DNA of 64,000 bases from Pratylenchus scribneri (Eukaryota > Nematoda > Chromadorea > Rhabditida > Pratylenchidae). Made by a program: the position numbers and the translations under genes. Positions 11,089 to 22,600 of the stretch are shown piece after piece. Position 1 is the stretch's first letter; each line of letters opens with the position of its first letter. Where the stretch lies: assembly GCA_030063045.1 (NCBI GenBank), contig JAQSEB010000023.1, positions 3,906,001 to 3,970,000 of the forward strand, in the 5' to 3' direction. The notes beneath the pieces were generated by a model. That model did no database searches, had not been told where the DNA came from, and saw nothing but the letters and a program-made list of their open reading frames with translations.

Positions 11089-12829
11089 AGAAGCGGATTT
11101 GTTTTTTCGTTTGGCCACGCCGGAGGGGAGTGCTGGTGAGCATTCCATCTCCTTTGCGCCAAGGCCGAGTATTGCCTTCTCGTCCTTTTCATCTCCAGAC
11201 CACCTGCCTAAGTCTAGAGGATTTACATCGGTGCTACCACTGGCAAGCGGTGCCAGACCGGGAATACATGACTGATCAGAGGATTGCTCCCCCTTTCGGC
11301 CGATGCATCCATCCGAATGATGGGATAAAGCTTGAGAACAAAATCGGGCTAGGATCCTGTCATTGAGTTCTTTAGGGAAACTTGCCGCAATCATCTCGGG
11401 ATTGAGTGAAGGCTTACGCATTCGTCCCAAGGCTTCATCTTCATCATCCGAACACGAAGTGAAAACGGATGGGTTGTCCATCCCAGAGGTAATTTCACGC
11501 AACACTAGTTTGGATACGGAGGTTCCTGATGCGATGCTTTCTGGGGTTTCATTTGAGGCATTTCCGTCCAGTGAATCTCGACTTGATTCGAATGGGTTTC
11601 CGTGGTTTTGAACCGTTTGGCTTTCGCTTAAAGTTCGGCGAGTTTTGATTGGATAATAGGTTCGTCCTAATCCCCACGATGCGTAAGGATTGGGTTTGAA
11701 GCCACGTCCAATTGGGGTCTGTTCATGGAATTTCTTCCGTCCTCCATCGGTTTGAACCAATGGGCTAATAAATGGAGAACCTGGGGTCCGAGTTGTTCCA
11801 CTGAGCACTGAGTGCAATTCGGGTTTGGGTCGGCAATTTGTTGTGGTGGCATTGCTGGGCCGTTTGTTGTCCAAAATTTGTTGATCATTCCTTGAGTTGT
11901 CGAACATTGCCGCATTCCTCGATTCATGGGCGGATTTGGTCTCGTTTTGAACGGACTGCATCCCTTGGGTCAACGCCTTCTTCATCCCAATTCCAACATG
12001 GGGTTGTAGGCCGCCACAAGAGGCAAATGCGCTACGTCGCCCGACTGATCCCAACAGATTTTGGCCAAAACCACCGGAGCCGCCACAAGAGGCAAATGCA
12101 TTCCCGGCCAACCCGCCACTGATAGGCAAATGATTGTTTGTTTGGTTCATTGCTGTTGTTTGCAGTTGTTGGTTTTGTTGATGTTGTTGTCGCTGAGCAC
12201 GGTGTGCAATTCGTTTGGAGAGAATTTTTAGTCGCCAATAAACTTTGGAATGACTGCCACGTTCCTTGGGGAAGGAAGATGGACTGGACTACTATTGGGC
12301 TACTTATATAATTTCCCAGATAGTGGGTCCCGCCCATTTTCCATTTCACATTTTCATGCGAAGTTCTCTTTGAGGATTAGCACGCGTCCCGCATGCCTCT
12401 TCTCAGCTGTTTTTATGCGAGGGCAGTTTGACGGTGGGGGTCCCCCACCAGCCTCCTCCACTCTTTGCGTGATGCCTATAGGCTTCGATTTGTTGGTCGA
12501 GGGTAGCTTGACTGCGAGGATCACCCGCCAGCCTTCTCCGCTCTTTTCATGCTGCCAAATTGATGGCGGCGATTTTCCGTTCATTTCCCCGCTGACTCTT
12601 CTTCCCGTTATGTTTGTGCACAACGGAGCTCCAATCTCCCACCAATTCTCCAATTCCGCGGAATGGGAATTTGGCTTGGAAACGCCCAACCTTCCTATTT
12701 GATTATAAATAGGGATTTTGACGCATTCTTCGGTTTTGCCTTTTCGGCAGCCGAAAAGATAGGAACTCTTCCCCTTGTTCAGGCGGAAGGATGAATGGTT
12801 CATGAAGCAGAAAAATCTGCTCCGTTACA
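11089..12829 (-). repeat. 3' LTR (1741 bp)
   Basis: This is an almost exact direct repeat of 27653-29392. In element orientation it starts TGTAACGG just after a purine tract and ends CCGCTTCT. It contains a copy of the gag N-terminal coding region, which here runs off the LTR into flanking DNA and stops after about 6 foreign residues (stop near 11065). A one-base length difference and a substitution near 12361-12372 break the upstream open frame that is intact in the 5' LTR. Confidence 0.93.
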
Positions 12830-12844
12830 CGCCCCTCCCTTTTT
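12830..12844 (-). other. Polypurine tract
   Basis: In element orientation AAAAAGGGAGGGGCG lies immediately 5' of the 3' LTR, the standard position of the plus-strand primer in LTR elements. Confidence 0.8.
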
Positions 12845-12936
12845 AAGCTTGGTCCCTCAAGCTTTTTGGGAATGGACGACTACTGGACTAATATTGGATT
12901 ACTATTGGATTACTATTGGAATAAAGTGTTTGCGCT

Positions 12937-12955
12937 GAGCACTAGGTGCAATTCG
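12937..12955 (-). promoter_or_regulatory. Repeated 19-nt palindromic motif, centre TAG
   Basis: GAGCAC-TAG-GTGCAATTCG on the plus strand, 48 nt beyond the helicase stop codon. It is a member of a set with fixed flanks and a variable 3-nt centre. It is preceded by three GGATTACTATT-like repeats (12890-12920). Confidence 0.7.
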
Positions 12956-13003
12956 CCGAAAGGGGATGGATTACGCCGGTTTTTCACCGTTCATCATCCT
13001 TTA

Positions 13004-16000
13004 TTAGCCTTTAGGGCTAGTTGCATCCTGGTATCTGGGGTTTCCAACTGCATTGGTCACACGATGAAATTGGGTCGCGTGCCAGCCAACAGCTTCATTC
13101 ACAGCACAATCTGCGACGCAGGAGAACTCACGTTCAACCTGGTCTGCCAGAATGTCGTTTTCATAGTGGAGATTTTGAGGTTCCACTGTTTGATTGTCAA
13201 TGGCATCCAATACACGCCGATACGTTCCAGAATCCATCACTGGAGATACTTCAGCAATTAGTCGCACAAAGGCCGAGAGTTTCCTCCAAGCTTGTACTTC
13301 TAAATCTGGTTCTTCTTGGAAGGTTAATCCAGCTTGCGCCAGATAATCCATATTTCCGATTATCCACATCGCTTCTCGCGGTCTCGTCAAAGCTACAGTG
13401 GTAGTTTTGGGATCATGGACGAAGTCCGCTTGAGCCATTTCTTGTGACCCAGTACGTGTGGTAACAATAACCACATAATCTGCCTCATTCCCGATGAAGG
13501 AATGGTTTGTTTTGGAAATAATTTCTCCGTCCCCTTCTTCTCGAGGGATATCTTGAATTAAATATTCGATATTCTTTGCCGATCCTGTATAATAGGATAC
13601 GACAGCTATGCTAGCTTCTCGGTGCATGCTTCGCAGAGTTCTCACAACTGCAAGCGCTATTTCTTCCTGTCCTGCATTGACCAGGGTTTTGCCGGCTGCT
13701 TTCGTTGCTTTGGTGTCGCAGTGTAACATCGTGATTGGCACTCTTTTCGATCCAACCGGTATATGATGCATGGCTGCAGCTTGATGACTGCCTGGCCGAT
13801 TTCCATCCCAGAGTTTGCCATCATAGAGCACAACTCGTAAATAGGGAACCATTGCCGCTGGAAACCGATAAGTCAGTTTCAGCGTCAGCGTTTTCTTCGG
13901 TAAGAACCGGGTGAAGTGATCAGCAATCGAATGATGGTGATACTTATACGTGGATTCCATTTTCACCCAGTCCGGATGGACAAATGGCGAAAGCTGTTTT
14001 GCATCTCCAGTCACCATGATCTGTTTGGCTTGACTGTGGAGGACGAACACTTCCAGATCTACCATCCGGGCTTGTCCGCATTCATCAAGTAGGATAATTT
14101 CTACTCGGTTCAGCAATGCTTTGTATTGCTGTGCCTTGCCTATCGTTGCCACAATCACTTTGATGTGAGTTGTGCAATTCAAGACGATTTTCATCACTTC
14201 ATCTTCGTCCGTATAACATCCGGGAAATTTTTCGTGGATTTCAAGATATTCTTCCAGTTTTGCAACCTGGGCTCTCGTCAGCACATGACTTTCTGGGTCT
14301 TGTCTTTGCTCTTCAAGCAGATCTTTGACGTGTGCTGGTAATTCGTACGATTTGAATATATTCGTGTTTTGACTTGGGAATAAGTCTTCTTGAACTTGTG
14401 CCGTGACAGATCGGGCGAGTAGAATATCTACTTTACCTTCCTTGTCGGTAATATTTCCCAGATCTCGTCTCGCTTTGAGGATATCTTCCAGTAAATTGTC
14501 AATTGCTGAGTTATTCTGCGTGGTACACAGCACAACTGTGTCCGGTCGATATTTGTCCAGAAACGCAACAATCCATCCCAGCACGGTGGTTTTACCTGTG
14601 CCTGCTGGGGCTTGCATAAATATCGCAGGATGAAACTTCTGCACCACATTCGCCACTGCGAGTTTCTGATGTTTATTCAACATCATTCTTGGGCCATAAA
14701 GGTCCGGTATCAGCGGAGCTGCTCTTCTCGCATCCAAACCTTTCTGCACCATGTCTCGGTTTGGGATATAAGCATTCAGTAACTGAATAACGAAGTCACG
14801 TTTTTCAGCCCGAGTTCTTTCATCCTCCTCGATTGGTTCACCCGTAGTCCAATTCATTGGAACTAAGTCCAGATCAAAGATTACGGCTACTCCCGACGAG
14901 GGATCATATTCATGGAATCTTGGCTTGCTGTCCATGCCCTGATCCGCACTTTTGTCATCACCTTGGTCTTGGATTGACACCAACGGCACCAAAGTGGCTA
15001 AGAGTTCTCCCCTTGGGTGGGTTGATACATCCTCCATGTGAGGGTATTGCGCACTCACAAGTAAATCCAGTCGATCTTCGTGACCAGTTCTCATTTCATC
15101 AGCTTTAAGCCGGAGGCCTTCGAGCGGATAATTGAAGTATCTAAAGAATTCCTCATCGCTCTTGCCTTTTTCATCCAGTGCATTTCTTTCTGCACGGGCT
15201 CGTGCTCTTTCTCCGGGGTCAGCATTCCCATTGAGATCAACTCCTTCCATGCCTCGGGTTACTTCATCTCCTAGTTCCCGTAGACTGGAGGCTCCATACT
15301 TCCGAATGATTCTTCGCACTCTGATCCAGTACGGCTTGCCATTTCGGGCTAAACATTGTAGCACATTTACTTCACAAAGGCGATACCATCCACCCCTTCC
15401 ATCCGGGTTCGGGTATTCCAATATGGCTTCATGAAAGTCTTTCATGGATGCGGCTATGGCCATACATGTTCTTTCATCCAGATCATCTGGGTTTGTTACC
15501 GTAAAAGTAAATACATGGTCTTCTCCAAAACCTTCTGGATTAATTTGACCGTTAACCTTGGCATATTTCATTATCTGGCTGATCTTCATGCGTTCAGCCG
15601 CTGCCGTTGCGATCTTAGCCTGCATAAATTTGGCTGCTTCGCGGTTAAATGATTCCGCGGTGTGTTCTCCGAATCCTGAACCGGCATTTCGTAAGACTAT
15701 TTCCCGGTTTGTTGGGCTGAGTCTTGATATATACATGAGCCAATTGCCCGTTTCTTCAACTTCTTGGACTCGGGTACATCCACCATAAATTGATGGTAGG
15801 ATATGGCCTTCGCCTATCGTCAGAGTTTGATTCTTCTGAACGAAAACGTAGCTTACTTCCACCATTTCTCCTCCTGGTGGGATTTCATCAAATCCACGAT
15901 TTTCATCAATCATGATTTGGTTTGTGTTCACTCTTCTTCCTCGGGGAAATCCCTTGGAGACCACTTGAACACTCCATGCTTGACCATTACTCCGTTCATG

Positions 16001-18223
16001 AGTACGAGAGTCAGCGACCATGCCAATTTCATCAAGGATTTTCTGCTTTCCTCGGCTGTAATGCTTGCACTCGATTGCAATACAACTTGGCAAAAAGTAG
16101 CCGTTGGGCTTCAACCATATTGATGGCTGGGTATCTGCACCTTCAAACGGGCGTTCCTCTCCTTCCCGATTGGTTAAACGTGCGTATTTCGATACATCCA
16201 CATAATCACTTGGGTAGATTCCTTCAGCCCCCGTAGGGTACTGGCTGGAACCAAACTGCATGAAGAGCGGTGCAGTTTCCCGAGCTCTTCGCTTTCGATC
16301 ATAGAATAATATTCCGATTGCCCGATGCGCTTCCCGTTTAATGATGTGATATTGAACGGGGTTTCTGCTTCGGTCCACCACTGAACCGGCTTCTTTCGAT
16401 TGAAAGGAACTGAAACCAAATGGCGAGCACCGTTTCGACTGTTCTCCTTGGCCAGGTCTCTTGGCCGACATCGAACGCCTTGAGCTTTGCGAAAGGCTCA
16501 GCTGACTTCTTGGTGCTTGACTTTTGCTTCTTCCAAAACTTTTGGGTTCATTCCATCGCTTCCTCTTGCTGGGACTCGGCTGATTCATCAGATCCTGTTG
16601 AGGACCTGGAGGATTGCTCTCCGTCGACAGAGGACTTGGAGTCCGTTCTATCGGAACTGGATCCGGACTGTGATTCCGTCTCCTGCTTAATTTCAGGGGG
16701 TTCGACTCCTGGCCTTCCCGAAAACCCTGATTGGTTTCCTGCCCAGCGATTTGGACTTGGGTCGGGGCACTAAGACCGATTCTTCCATCACCGAACCCGG
16801 GAGGCGGTGGCACTCTCGAGCCGGTGGCTGCGTACGCTTCAGTGCCAGCTGCACTTCGCGTGATCATTCCGATTCGTGCGTGGGTCTCACCCGTTTCTGT
16901 TGCCTTGAATCCCATTTGGAATTCGACAGATGCACCTTGTTGAGGTGGCGGAATTGCCCATTCAACAGATGAACTTCCTTGGATTCGTTGAGGCGATGGA
17001 ACTGCCCCAGATATCTCGACTCCTTGCATTCCTTCACCCGCTGGGAGCGAGACAATCTCACCCAAGCGAGCGGCTAATTCATCATCTCCGGGTAACCCGA
17101 GACGTTTCTGCTCTTCCCTTGCTTTCTCACGCAAGATGGCTTCTTCCATGCGTTGGGCATCTTCCTTCCTTCTGCGGGCTTCTTCCAGAGCTCTCTTCTG
17201 GGCTTGAACTTGCGCTTCTTCCACTGGACCCGGTGGGGGAACCTGTGGGATAATCTTCGGGGCCTGTGCCACTCGTCCAAGCACTTCTTGGGCCACGGCT
17301 CTTTCTACTTCCCTATATTCGGGGTTGTCCTCGACTTGCATGGCTGAGGTTCCCGGGGCCTGAGCCACGATCTCACCAGCTCGTCGGCTAACTTCCTCTC
17401 GCTGGGTTTGAGTGAGACGAGCCAATTGCTCTTTCAAAGCGAGGTTTTCATTATAGAGCTGTTTTGCAAGCTCTTTGTCATAATCCTTTCCACCCTGCTT
17501 TTTCTTGGATGGAGTTTCTCCCGTTGCCGGGGCTTCCATTCCAGCACCTTGCGGTTCCGGAGCTTGGTCTCTCTGACGCTTCATTGACTTGCCAGAGGAT
17601 GTGCTAAACACCGATCTCGATGAACCTTGCGACCGGGCGAACTCCCGACGCGCTGCAGCCGGATCTCTATCTCCAGGCTTCTCTCTTTCCGTGCCAATTC
17701 GGCGAACAATTCGACATTCATGACGCCAATGCGTCGCTTGCTGACAATGGTCACACCAGGGGTTGCCCGGCTGGCGTGCCGGTTGTGAGCGATTGAAATT
17801 CGTCCCTCCCGCCTGAAGCATTTGCTGCATGGCTTGTTGGAAGGTTTGGGTCATCACAGCCAGAGTCTGCGGATCAATACTTTGCTGCACCGGTTGTACA
17901 ACAGCTGCGGGTCGGTTATCTTGTCTTCGACCAGATCGGGAGCGAGCGGTGTTTGGCCGACGACCGCCGCGATCTCCTCCTCCACCACCACCTTGCGGTT
18001 GGCGTTGGGCTTCTTGATCTTGTGGATTAACATCACGAGATCGATTCACGTTCGGATTCGGTGGACGATTTGCATCACGATTTGCATCGCGGTTTTGTTC
18101 ATCCCGAATGGGGTTTGGATTTGGATTTTGGAAACCTGAACCTCCTCGTCCACGGCCGCCTCCTCCGCCTCCACGTCCATCGCCTTGTCCACGTCCCGCC
18201 GAGTTTGCATTGCCTTGAGACAT
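13004..18223 (-). CDS. Retrotransposon third ORF: RGG / zinc-knuckle / SF1 helicase protein (1739 aa)
   Basis: ATG 18223, TAA 13004-13006, one uninterrupted frame. Residues 1-140 are RGG- and Pro/Gln-rich. A CX2CX4HX4C knuckle (CDHCQQATHWRHEC) lies near 157-170. Next come a disordered charged region and a middle domain of unknown type (about 650-1150). A complete superfamily 1B helicase core follows: APAGTGKTT (Walker A, about 1205), TTQNNSAIDNLLEDI (Ia), LLDECGQA (II, about 1381), TGDAKQLSPF (III, about 1407), LTYRFP (IV), SFIGNEADYVVIVTTRT (V) and VALTRPREA (VI, about 1612). Motif order matches Upf1/MOV10/Dna2-type RNA or DNA helicases, and all catalytic residues look intact. It occupies the env-like position, downstream of pol and upstream of the polypurine tract. 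Expression probably needs a spliced or internally started RNA. Role in the element is inferred only. Confidence 0.9.
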   Translation of the reverse strand: MSQGNANSAGRGQGDGRGGGGGGRGRGGSGFQNPNPNPIRDEQNRDANRDANRPPNPNVNRSRDVNPQDQEAQRQPQGGGGGGDRGGRRPNTARSRSGRRQDNRPAAVVQPVQQSIDPQTLAVMTQTFQQAMQQMLQAGGTNFNRSQPARQPGNPWCDHCQQATHWRHECRIVRRIGTEREKPGDRDPAAARREFARSQGSSRSVFSTSSGKSMKRQRDQAPEPQGAGMEAPATGETPSKKKQGGKDYDKELAKQLYNENLALKEQLARLTQTQREEVSRRAGEIVAQAPGTSAMQVEDNPEYREVERAVAQEVLGRVAQAPKIIPQVPPPGPVEEAQVQAQKRALEEARRRKEDAQRMEEAILREKAREEQKRLGLPGDDELAARLGEIVSLPAGEGMQGVEISGAVPSPQRIQGSSSVEWAIPPPQQGASVEFQMGFKATETGETHARIGMITRSAAGTEAYAATGSRVPPPPGFGDGRIGLSAPTQVQIAGQETNQGFREGQESNPLKLSRRRNHSPDPVPIERTPSPLSTESNPPGPQQDLMNQPSPSKRKRWNEPKSFGRSKSQAPRSQLSLSQSSRRSMSAKRPGQGEQSKRCSPFGFSSFQSKEAGSVVDRSRNPVQYHIIKREAHRAIGILFYDRKRRARETAPLFMQFGSSQYPTGAEGIYPSDYVDVSKYARLTNREGEERPFEGADTQPSIWLKPNGYFLPSCIAIECKHYSRGKQKILDEIGMVADSRTHERSNGQAWSVQVVSKGFPRGRRVNTNQIMIDENRGFDEIPPGGEMVEVSYVFVQKNQTLTIGEGHILPSIYGGCTRVQEVEETGNWLMYISRLSPTNREIVLRNAGSGFGEHTAESFNREAAKFMQAKIATAAAERMKISQIMKYAKVNGQINPEGFGEDHVFTFTVTNPDDLDERTCMAIAASMKDFHEAILEYPNPDGRGGWYRLCEVNVLQCLARNGKPYWIRVRRIIRKYGASSLRELGDEVTRGMEGVDLNGNADPGERARARAERNALDEKGKSDEEFFRYFNYPLEGLRLKADEMRTGHEDRLDLLVSAQYPHMEDVSTHPRGELLATLVPLVSIQDQGDDKSADQGMDSKPRFHEYDPSSGVAVIFDLDLVPMNWTTGEPIEEDERTRAEKRDFVIQLLNAYIPNRDMVQKGLDARRAAPLIPDLYGPRMMLNKHQKLAVANVVQKFHPAIFMQAPAGTGKTTVLGWIVAFLDKYRPDTVVLCTTQNNSAIDNLLEDILKARRDLGNITDKEGKVDILLARSVTAQVQEDLFPSQNTNIFKSYELPAHVKDLLEEQRQDPESHVLTRAQVAKLEEYLEIHEKFPGCYTDEDEVMKIVLNCTTHIKVIVATIGKAQQYKALLNRVEIILLDECGQARMVDLEVFVLHSQAKQIMVTGDAKQLSPFVHPDWVKMESTYKYHHHSIADHFTRFLPKKTLTLKLTYRFPAAMVPYLRVVLYDGKLWDGNRPGSHQAAAMHHIPVGSKRVPITMLHCDTKATKAAGKTLVNAGQEEIALAVVRTLRSMHREASIAVVSYYTGSAKNIEYLIQDIPREEGDGEIISKTNHSFIGNEADYVVIVTTRTGSQEMAQADFVHDPKTTTVALTRPREAMWIIGNMDYLAQAGLTFQEEPDLEVQAWRKLSAFVRLIAEVSPVMDSGTYRRVLDAIDNQTVEPQNLHYENDILADQVEREFSCVADCAVNEAVGWHATQFHRVTNAVGNPRYQDATSPKG

Positions 18224-18272
18224 TTCAATTTTGATTGAAGATTGTTGAGCAATTTAAGAATTTTATTTCGCT

Positions 18273-18291
18273 GAGCACTGTGTGCAATTCG
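18273..18291 (-). promoter_or_regulatory. Repeated 19-nt palindromic motif, centre TGT, upstream of helicase ORF
   Basis: GAGCAC-TGT-GTGCAATTCG (plus strand) lies 49 nt upstream of the helicase ATG. In element orientation it ends GTGCTCAG|CG, which could also serve as a 3' splice site. Confidence 0.7.
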
Positions 18292-19643
18292 ATCTGAAAA
18301 ATAAAAGAATTATTTTTTAGTGAATTGCTTAAATAGTGCTTTAAACGCGAAAGGGAATGGGGAATGTTTTGGGTATGGTCATTCACCACATTCATGTACA
18401 TTAAAGTACGATTATTAGGCATTAAATTCAGAACCTAGGTGTCTGGCCTCTAAATTCGGATAAACCCCAAACTTAGGTTAGGAATTTCATACTCAACAAT
18501 TTTTGAATGTTTATCTCGCTTTAATTTGAGCGGATGTGCATGCAAATGATGTTAAACCATTTGCGAATTCATAGCCAAGCTTTGGACTTGACTGGTTATT
18601 GATTTCTTATTCAACAATTTATTGTTGAATGCTCAAGCACATCCAACCAAGCATGGCGAGCCTTGATTGGTGTGTTTGGTTGCTTCTTACTAAACCAAGA
18701 GTTTAGCGTTTGCTTTATTCATTCAAGTTCAATGATTATCTGGACTTGAGGTCAGATCATCACCAAGCTTTGAAACTTGATGGTTTATTACTTACTCAGT
18801 AATTATTATTGAATGCCTAAACTCAACCAATCAAGCTTTACGAGCCTTGATTGATGAATTTGATTATTTCACACTAAACTTAAGGTTTAGTGTTTATTTC
18901 CTTCATCCATGTTTAAAGCTAATCTAAACATGATGAGTTTCATCATTGAATTTTGCTTAATGGTTTAATTGTTGACTGGTTCAACAATTGTTTTGGATTT
19001 CATCATGCTTTATAGCATGATTTATTATTTTGGTAAACATCATGCAATTGATTGCATGGTTATGTTGGGTGAGCTTGGGCTTGGGGATTAGAGGAGAGGA
19101 GAGGAGAGGATGGGAGCTGCCTGCAAAATTCGCAGCTGAAAATAAAATGATTTTGATGCGTAGCTGGGAAGTCGTTTTTTCCTTCCCAACTTCCTCTCTT
19201 TCTCTTGCCACATGCTCTCTCTGCCGCTGCCTACTGTCGCATCTTTCGTGGCGATAAATTCATCATTCAAATTAAATGAACGAACCTTTTAAATTAAAAA
19301 TTGAAGTTTCATCTTTTTAATTAATAAATTAAAGTTTTATTTCATTTTAATTTTTGGAAATTAAAGATTTAATTACTTTTCAATTTGGAAATTGAAGATT
19401 TTCCATTTTAATTGGATAATTAAAGATTTTGATTTCATTTTAATTAATAAATAATCAAAGTTTTAATGATTTTGGATGGAAAATTTGCATTTCAATAAAT
19501 AGATTGAAGTTTTGCGTTTTAATGGGATAATTAAAGTTGGGAAAATGGATTGATTGATAATTATTTTCCATCATTTTCATATTTCTTATTTATTTTGGAT
19601 TAAATAAATGATTTATTTCATGTTAAAATTGGATATTAACGAT
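18292..19643 (-). other. Noncoding region between pol and helicase ORF with internal repeats
   Basis: This 1.35-kb stretch has no sizeable ORF. About 18578-18767 and 18768-18960 are two diverged copies of a ~190-bp unit (both run CCAAGCTTTG...ACTTGA...ATTGTTGAATG/ATTGAATGCC...GAGCCTTGATTG...GTTTAG...). About 19260-19560 is a series of degenerate AATTAAAGTTTT/ATTGAAGTTTT repeats. A GAGGA microsatellite lies at 19093-19110. It may hold signals for expression of the downstream ORF. Confidence 0.7.
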
Positions 19644-22600
19644 TTAATGAGGGATAAATTCATTAAATTTCTTGAATTTGACCCTTCTTCCGGATCTCGT
19701 GGTAACCGGGTTGGCTTCTTCTATTTGAATAGGTTGTTCTTCAACAATTTTTCGTTGGTTTTGTCTTTTCCCGCCCCTCCCTTTTCGAGTTCGGGGTTCA
19801 TCTTGGTGAATTTCTTCCAAATCTTCCTGAATTTGGGCTGATTCCTCAATGATTTCATCCAAGTTTTCTTGAACTTGGGCTGGATTTTCATCAGTTTCTG
19901 GGTCATTTTCATCAATTTCTTGGTTTTCTTCTTCGAAATCAACGGGTTGAGTTCGGTTTTGACTCCTTGGATTTATGATTGATCCAGCTTCTTGCAATTT
20001 CCTCCGGCGCTCTCGTTCCCGGGCTTCTCCTATGATTGCGTCCCATTCCGTCAGGGGTTTGTGCTCAATGTAGAGTTTAATTTGATTCATGTGCACCAAT
20101 CTTCTCATTATTTGATTGCCATGTCTGGGCACGTTTTTTCCATAGGGGATGATGTGACAATGAAGATTGTCTGGGGCAATTTCATCAACCCTGAAGGTAC
20201 CTCGCCACGCTGGACGGAATTTGCCATATTCTCCAGCACGCTTCTCAACATTTTTGAACATCACTAGATCTCCAACATGGAATTCTCGTGGTTTAGCTTT
20301 CTTGTGCTGTTGTTCAGCCATCCTTTTAAGGGCTCTTTCGGAAAATTCTCGGACGAGATTGTGAGAGGTTTTCATCCTTTCCCACGTTTTCCGCTTTTCA
20401 TCCCGCACATCTGGCTGGGCTTCATCCTCCCAAGGGTCTCGATAAGTTGCTACATCGAAAGGAAATCTCGGATCTCGTCCCATCATAAGATAAAATGGGG
20501 TTTCTTCAGTCATTTCATGTACAGAAGTATTGTACGAAAAGGCTACATAGGGTAATAACCGATCGAAATCAGCTCCCTGATTTTGCGTCAATTTTGCGAT
20601 AATTGATCTCCATGTTCGAAACGAACGTTCAACTAATCCATTGCCTTCCGAATGATACGGAGTGCAGAATATTTTCTTGACTTTCAGCATTTTTGTGATT
20701 TCTTGGACCATGTGAGCCGAAAATGTAGTGGCATTGTCCGATATTAATTCTTCCGGCGCGCCGTATTTGAGTACGACTTCCGAGATAAATGCTTTAACAA
20801 AGGTCGATGCTTTCGTGTCCGGAACTGGGACCGAGATTACATACTTGGAAAATCCATCAATAAAATTCATGATGTATTTATTTCCGTCATTCGTCTCTGG
20901 CATTGGGCCACAGAGGTCAACTCCCACGCGCTGAAGCAAGTGTGTATAGACATAAGGTCGTATTGGACACTTGACATTGCTTGGACGCGCTTCCTGACAG
21001 CGATGGCAAGATAAATGCCATAATCGCATATCTCGGGCTTTTCCGTACCAAGTATACCTCCATGACTTGGCGATAACTTTCTTCAAACTCATGTGACCTC
21101 CTCCAATCGGAGATTCATGGAAAGCTTGGAATGCTTCATATCTTGACTTTGACGGCAAGATGATTCTTTCGATTTCATGCCCATCTGGCGTTTTGGAAAT
21201 TTGCATGAGAATTCCCCTGCGAATCTCGCAATTCTCGATGTACCATAGAATGGCATTTTCTACATCCTCATCCACCTCTGGGTAAGGGGTGCCTTTCTCA
21301 ATTACATTGAACACAGCCGAAAGGATTGGATCCTCTCTCTGATTCAGCTTCATCGTTGGTTCCAATTCATTGTCCAGCTCAGTGGGATATTCCATCCACG
21401 GCTTTGGTCTTCGTTTCTCCCAACGGTTCAATTTCTTGACTTCTGCATGCGTTTCCGCAATGATTCTTCCACCTTCTTGACAAATATAGGTGAGAGGAAA
21501 CTCGGCTTTGTCTTCGAGCTCCGGAAATTCTCCTTCTCTCTCGATTCGAGATAGGGCATCAGCTATGCGATTTTCTTTCCCTTTTACGTATTTGAGAGAT
21601 ACATTGTCGCCATATTGCAATAGCTCAACTAACCATCGGCTCAACATCGGTGGTAGCTTCTTCTTTGGGTGCTCAGCATCAACAAAGTATGTAGCTGGCT
21701 GGTGATCCGTATGGACAATAGTCTTGAGTCCATGAATATATAGATTGAATGAGCGGAGTGCCCAAACAATGGCTGCACATTCCAATTTTACAGAAGGCCA
21801 ATTCTTCTCATTGGAGTTTAACGTCCGGCTGATATATGCGATAGGCTTCGCATGCAAATCAGTCTGGGTTTCATCCTCTTTTTGCATGAGGGCTGCTCCC
21901 ATTCCAATCGTTGAAGCATCAACAAATATGTGAAATGGCTTCTTGTAGTCTGGAAAGACTAAGATTGGAGGTGATGTCAAGATTCTTTTGACTTCTTCGA
22001 ACGTATTTTGCTGCTCGGCTTCCCATTTCCATGGCTCATCCTGATGGGTGAGTCGCTGAAGGGGCCCTAACAACTTCGAGAAATTCGGGATATACTTCCG
22101 AAAGAATGAGGCCATCCCAATGAAACTTTGGATTTCTTTGGGGTTTTTCGGGATTGGGAAATCCTCGATTGCCTTCACATTCACTTTAGAGGGTGAATAC
22201 CCTTTTTGTGAGATATCATGACCCAAAAATGTGATCGTTTTGCTCGCAAATACGCACTTCTTCGGATTCAATTTGAGATTGAATTGCCGGAATCTTTCGA
22301 AGACTTTCCTAAGTGCTTCGAGATGATCATCAAAACTTTGGCTTCTAGTGTGAACAAGTCCATCGTCCACATAGGATGTAGCTTCCTCAATGCCGTACAT
22401 CACTTGATTCATCACTCGCGAGAATACGCTAGTGGCATTTTTGAGTCCAAATGGCATTCGCCTCATTTGGTAGATTCCATCCTCGGATATGACACCACAT
22501 TTGTAGCTGGCGTCCTCATCCAAAGGGATTTGCATATATCCTGAGCTCAAATCCAATGAGCTATACCATGCACAATTTGCGATCCTTTCCATCACTGACT

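Noticed and set aside
11065..12150. An independent 361-aa gene
   Set aside because: It is the LTR copy of the gag N-terminus. Only the last few codons are flanking DNA.
13021..18139. Numerous plus-strand open frames across the helicase ORF (and similarly across pol and gag)
   Set aside because: All are antisense shadows of long minus-strand coding sequence with clear domains.
13004..18223. Helitron or Maverick origin of the helicase
   Set aside because: There is no Rep or Pif1-type helicase motif, no Polinton polymerase or capsid gene, and the ORF lies strictly between LTRs with a polypurine tract.
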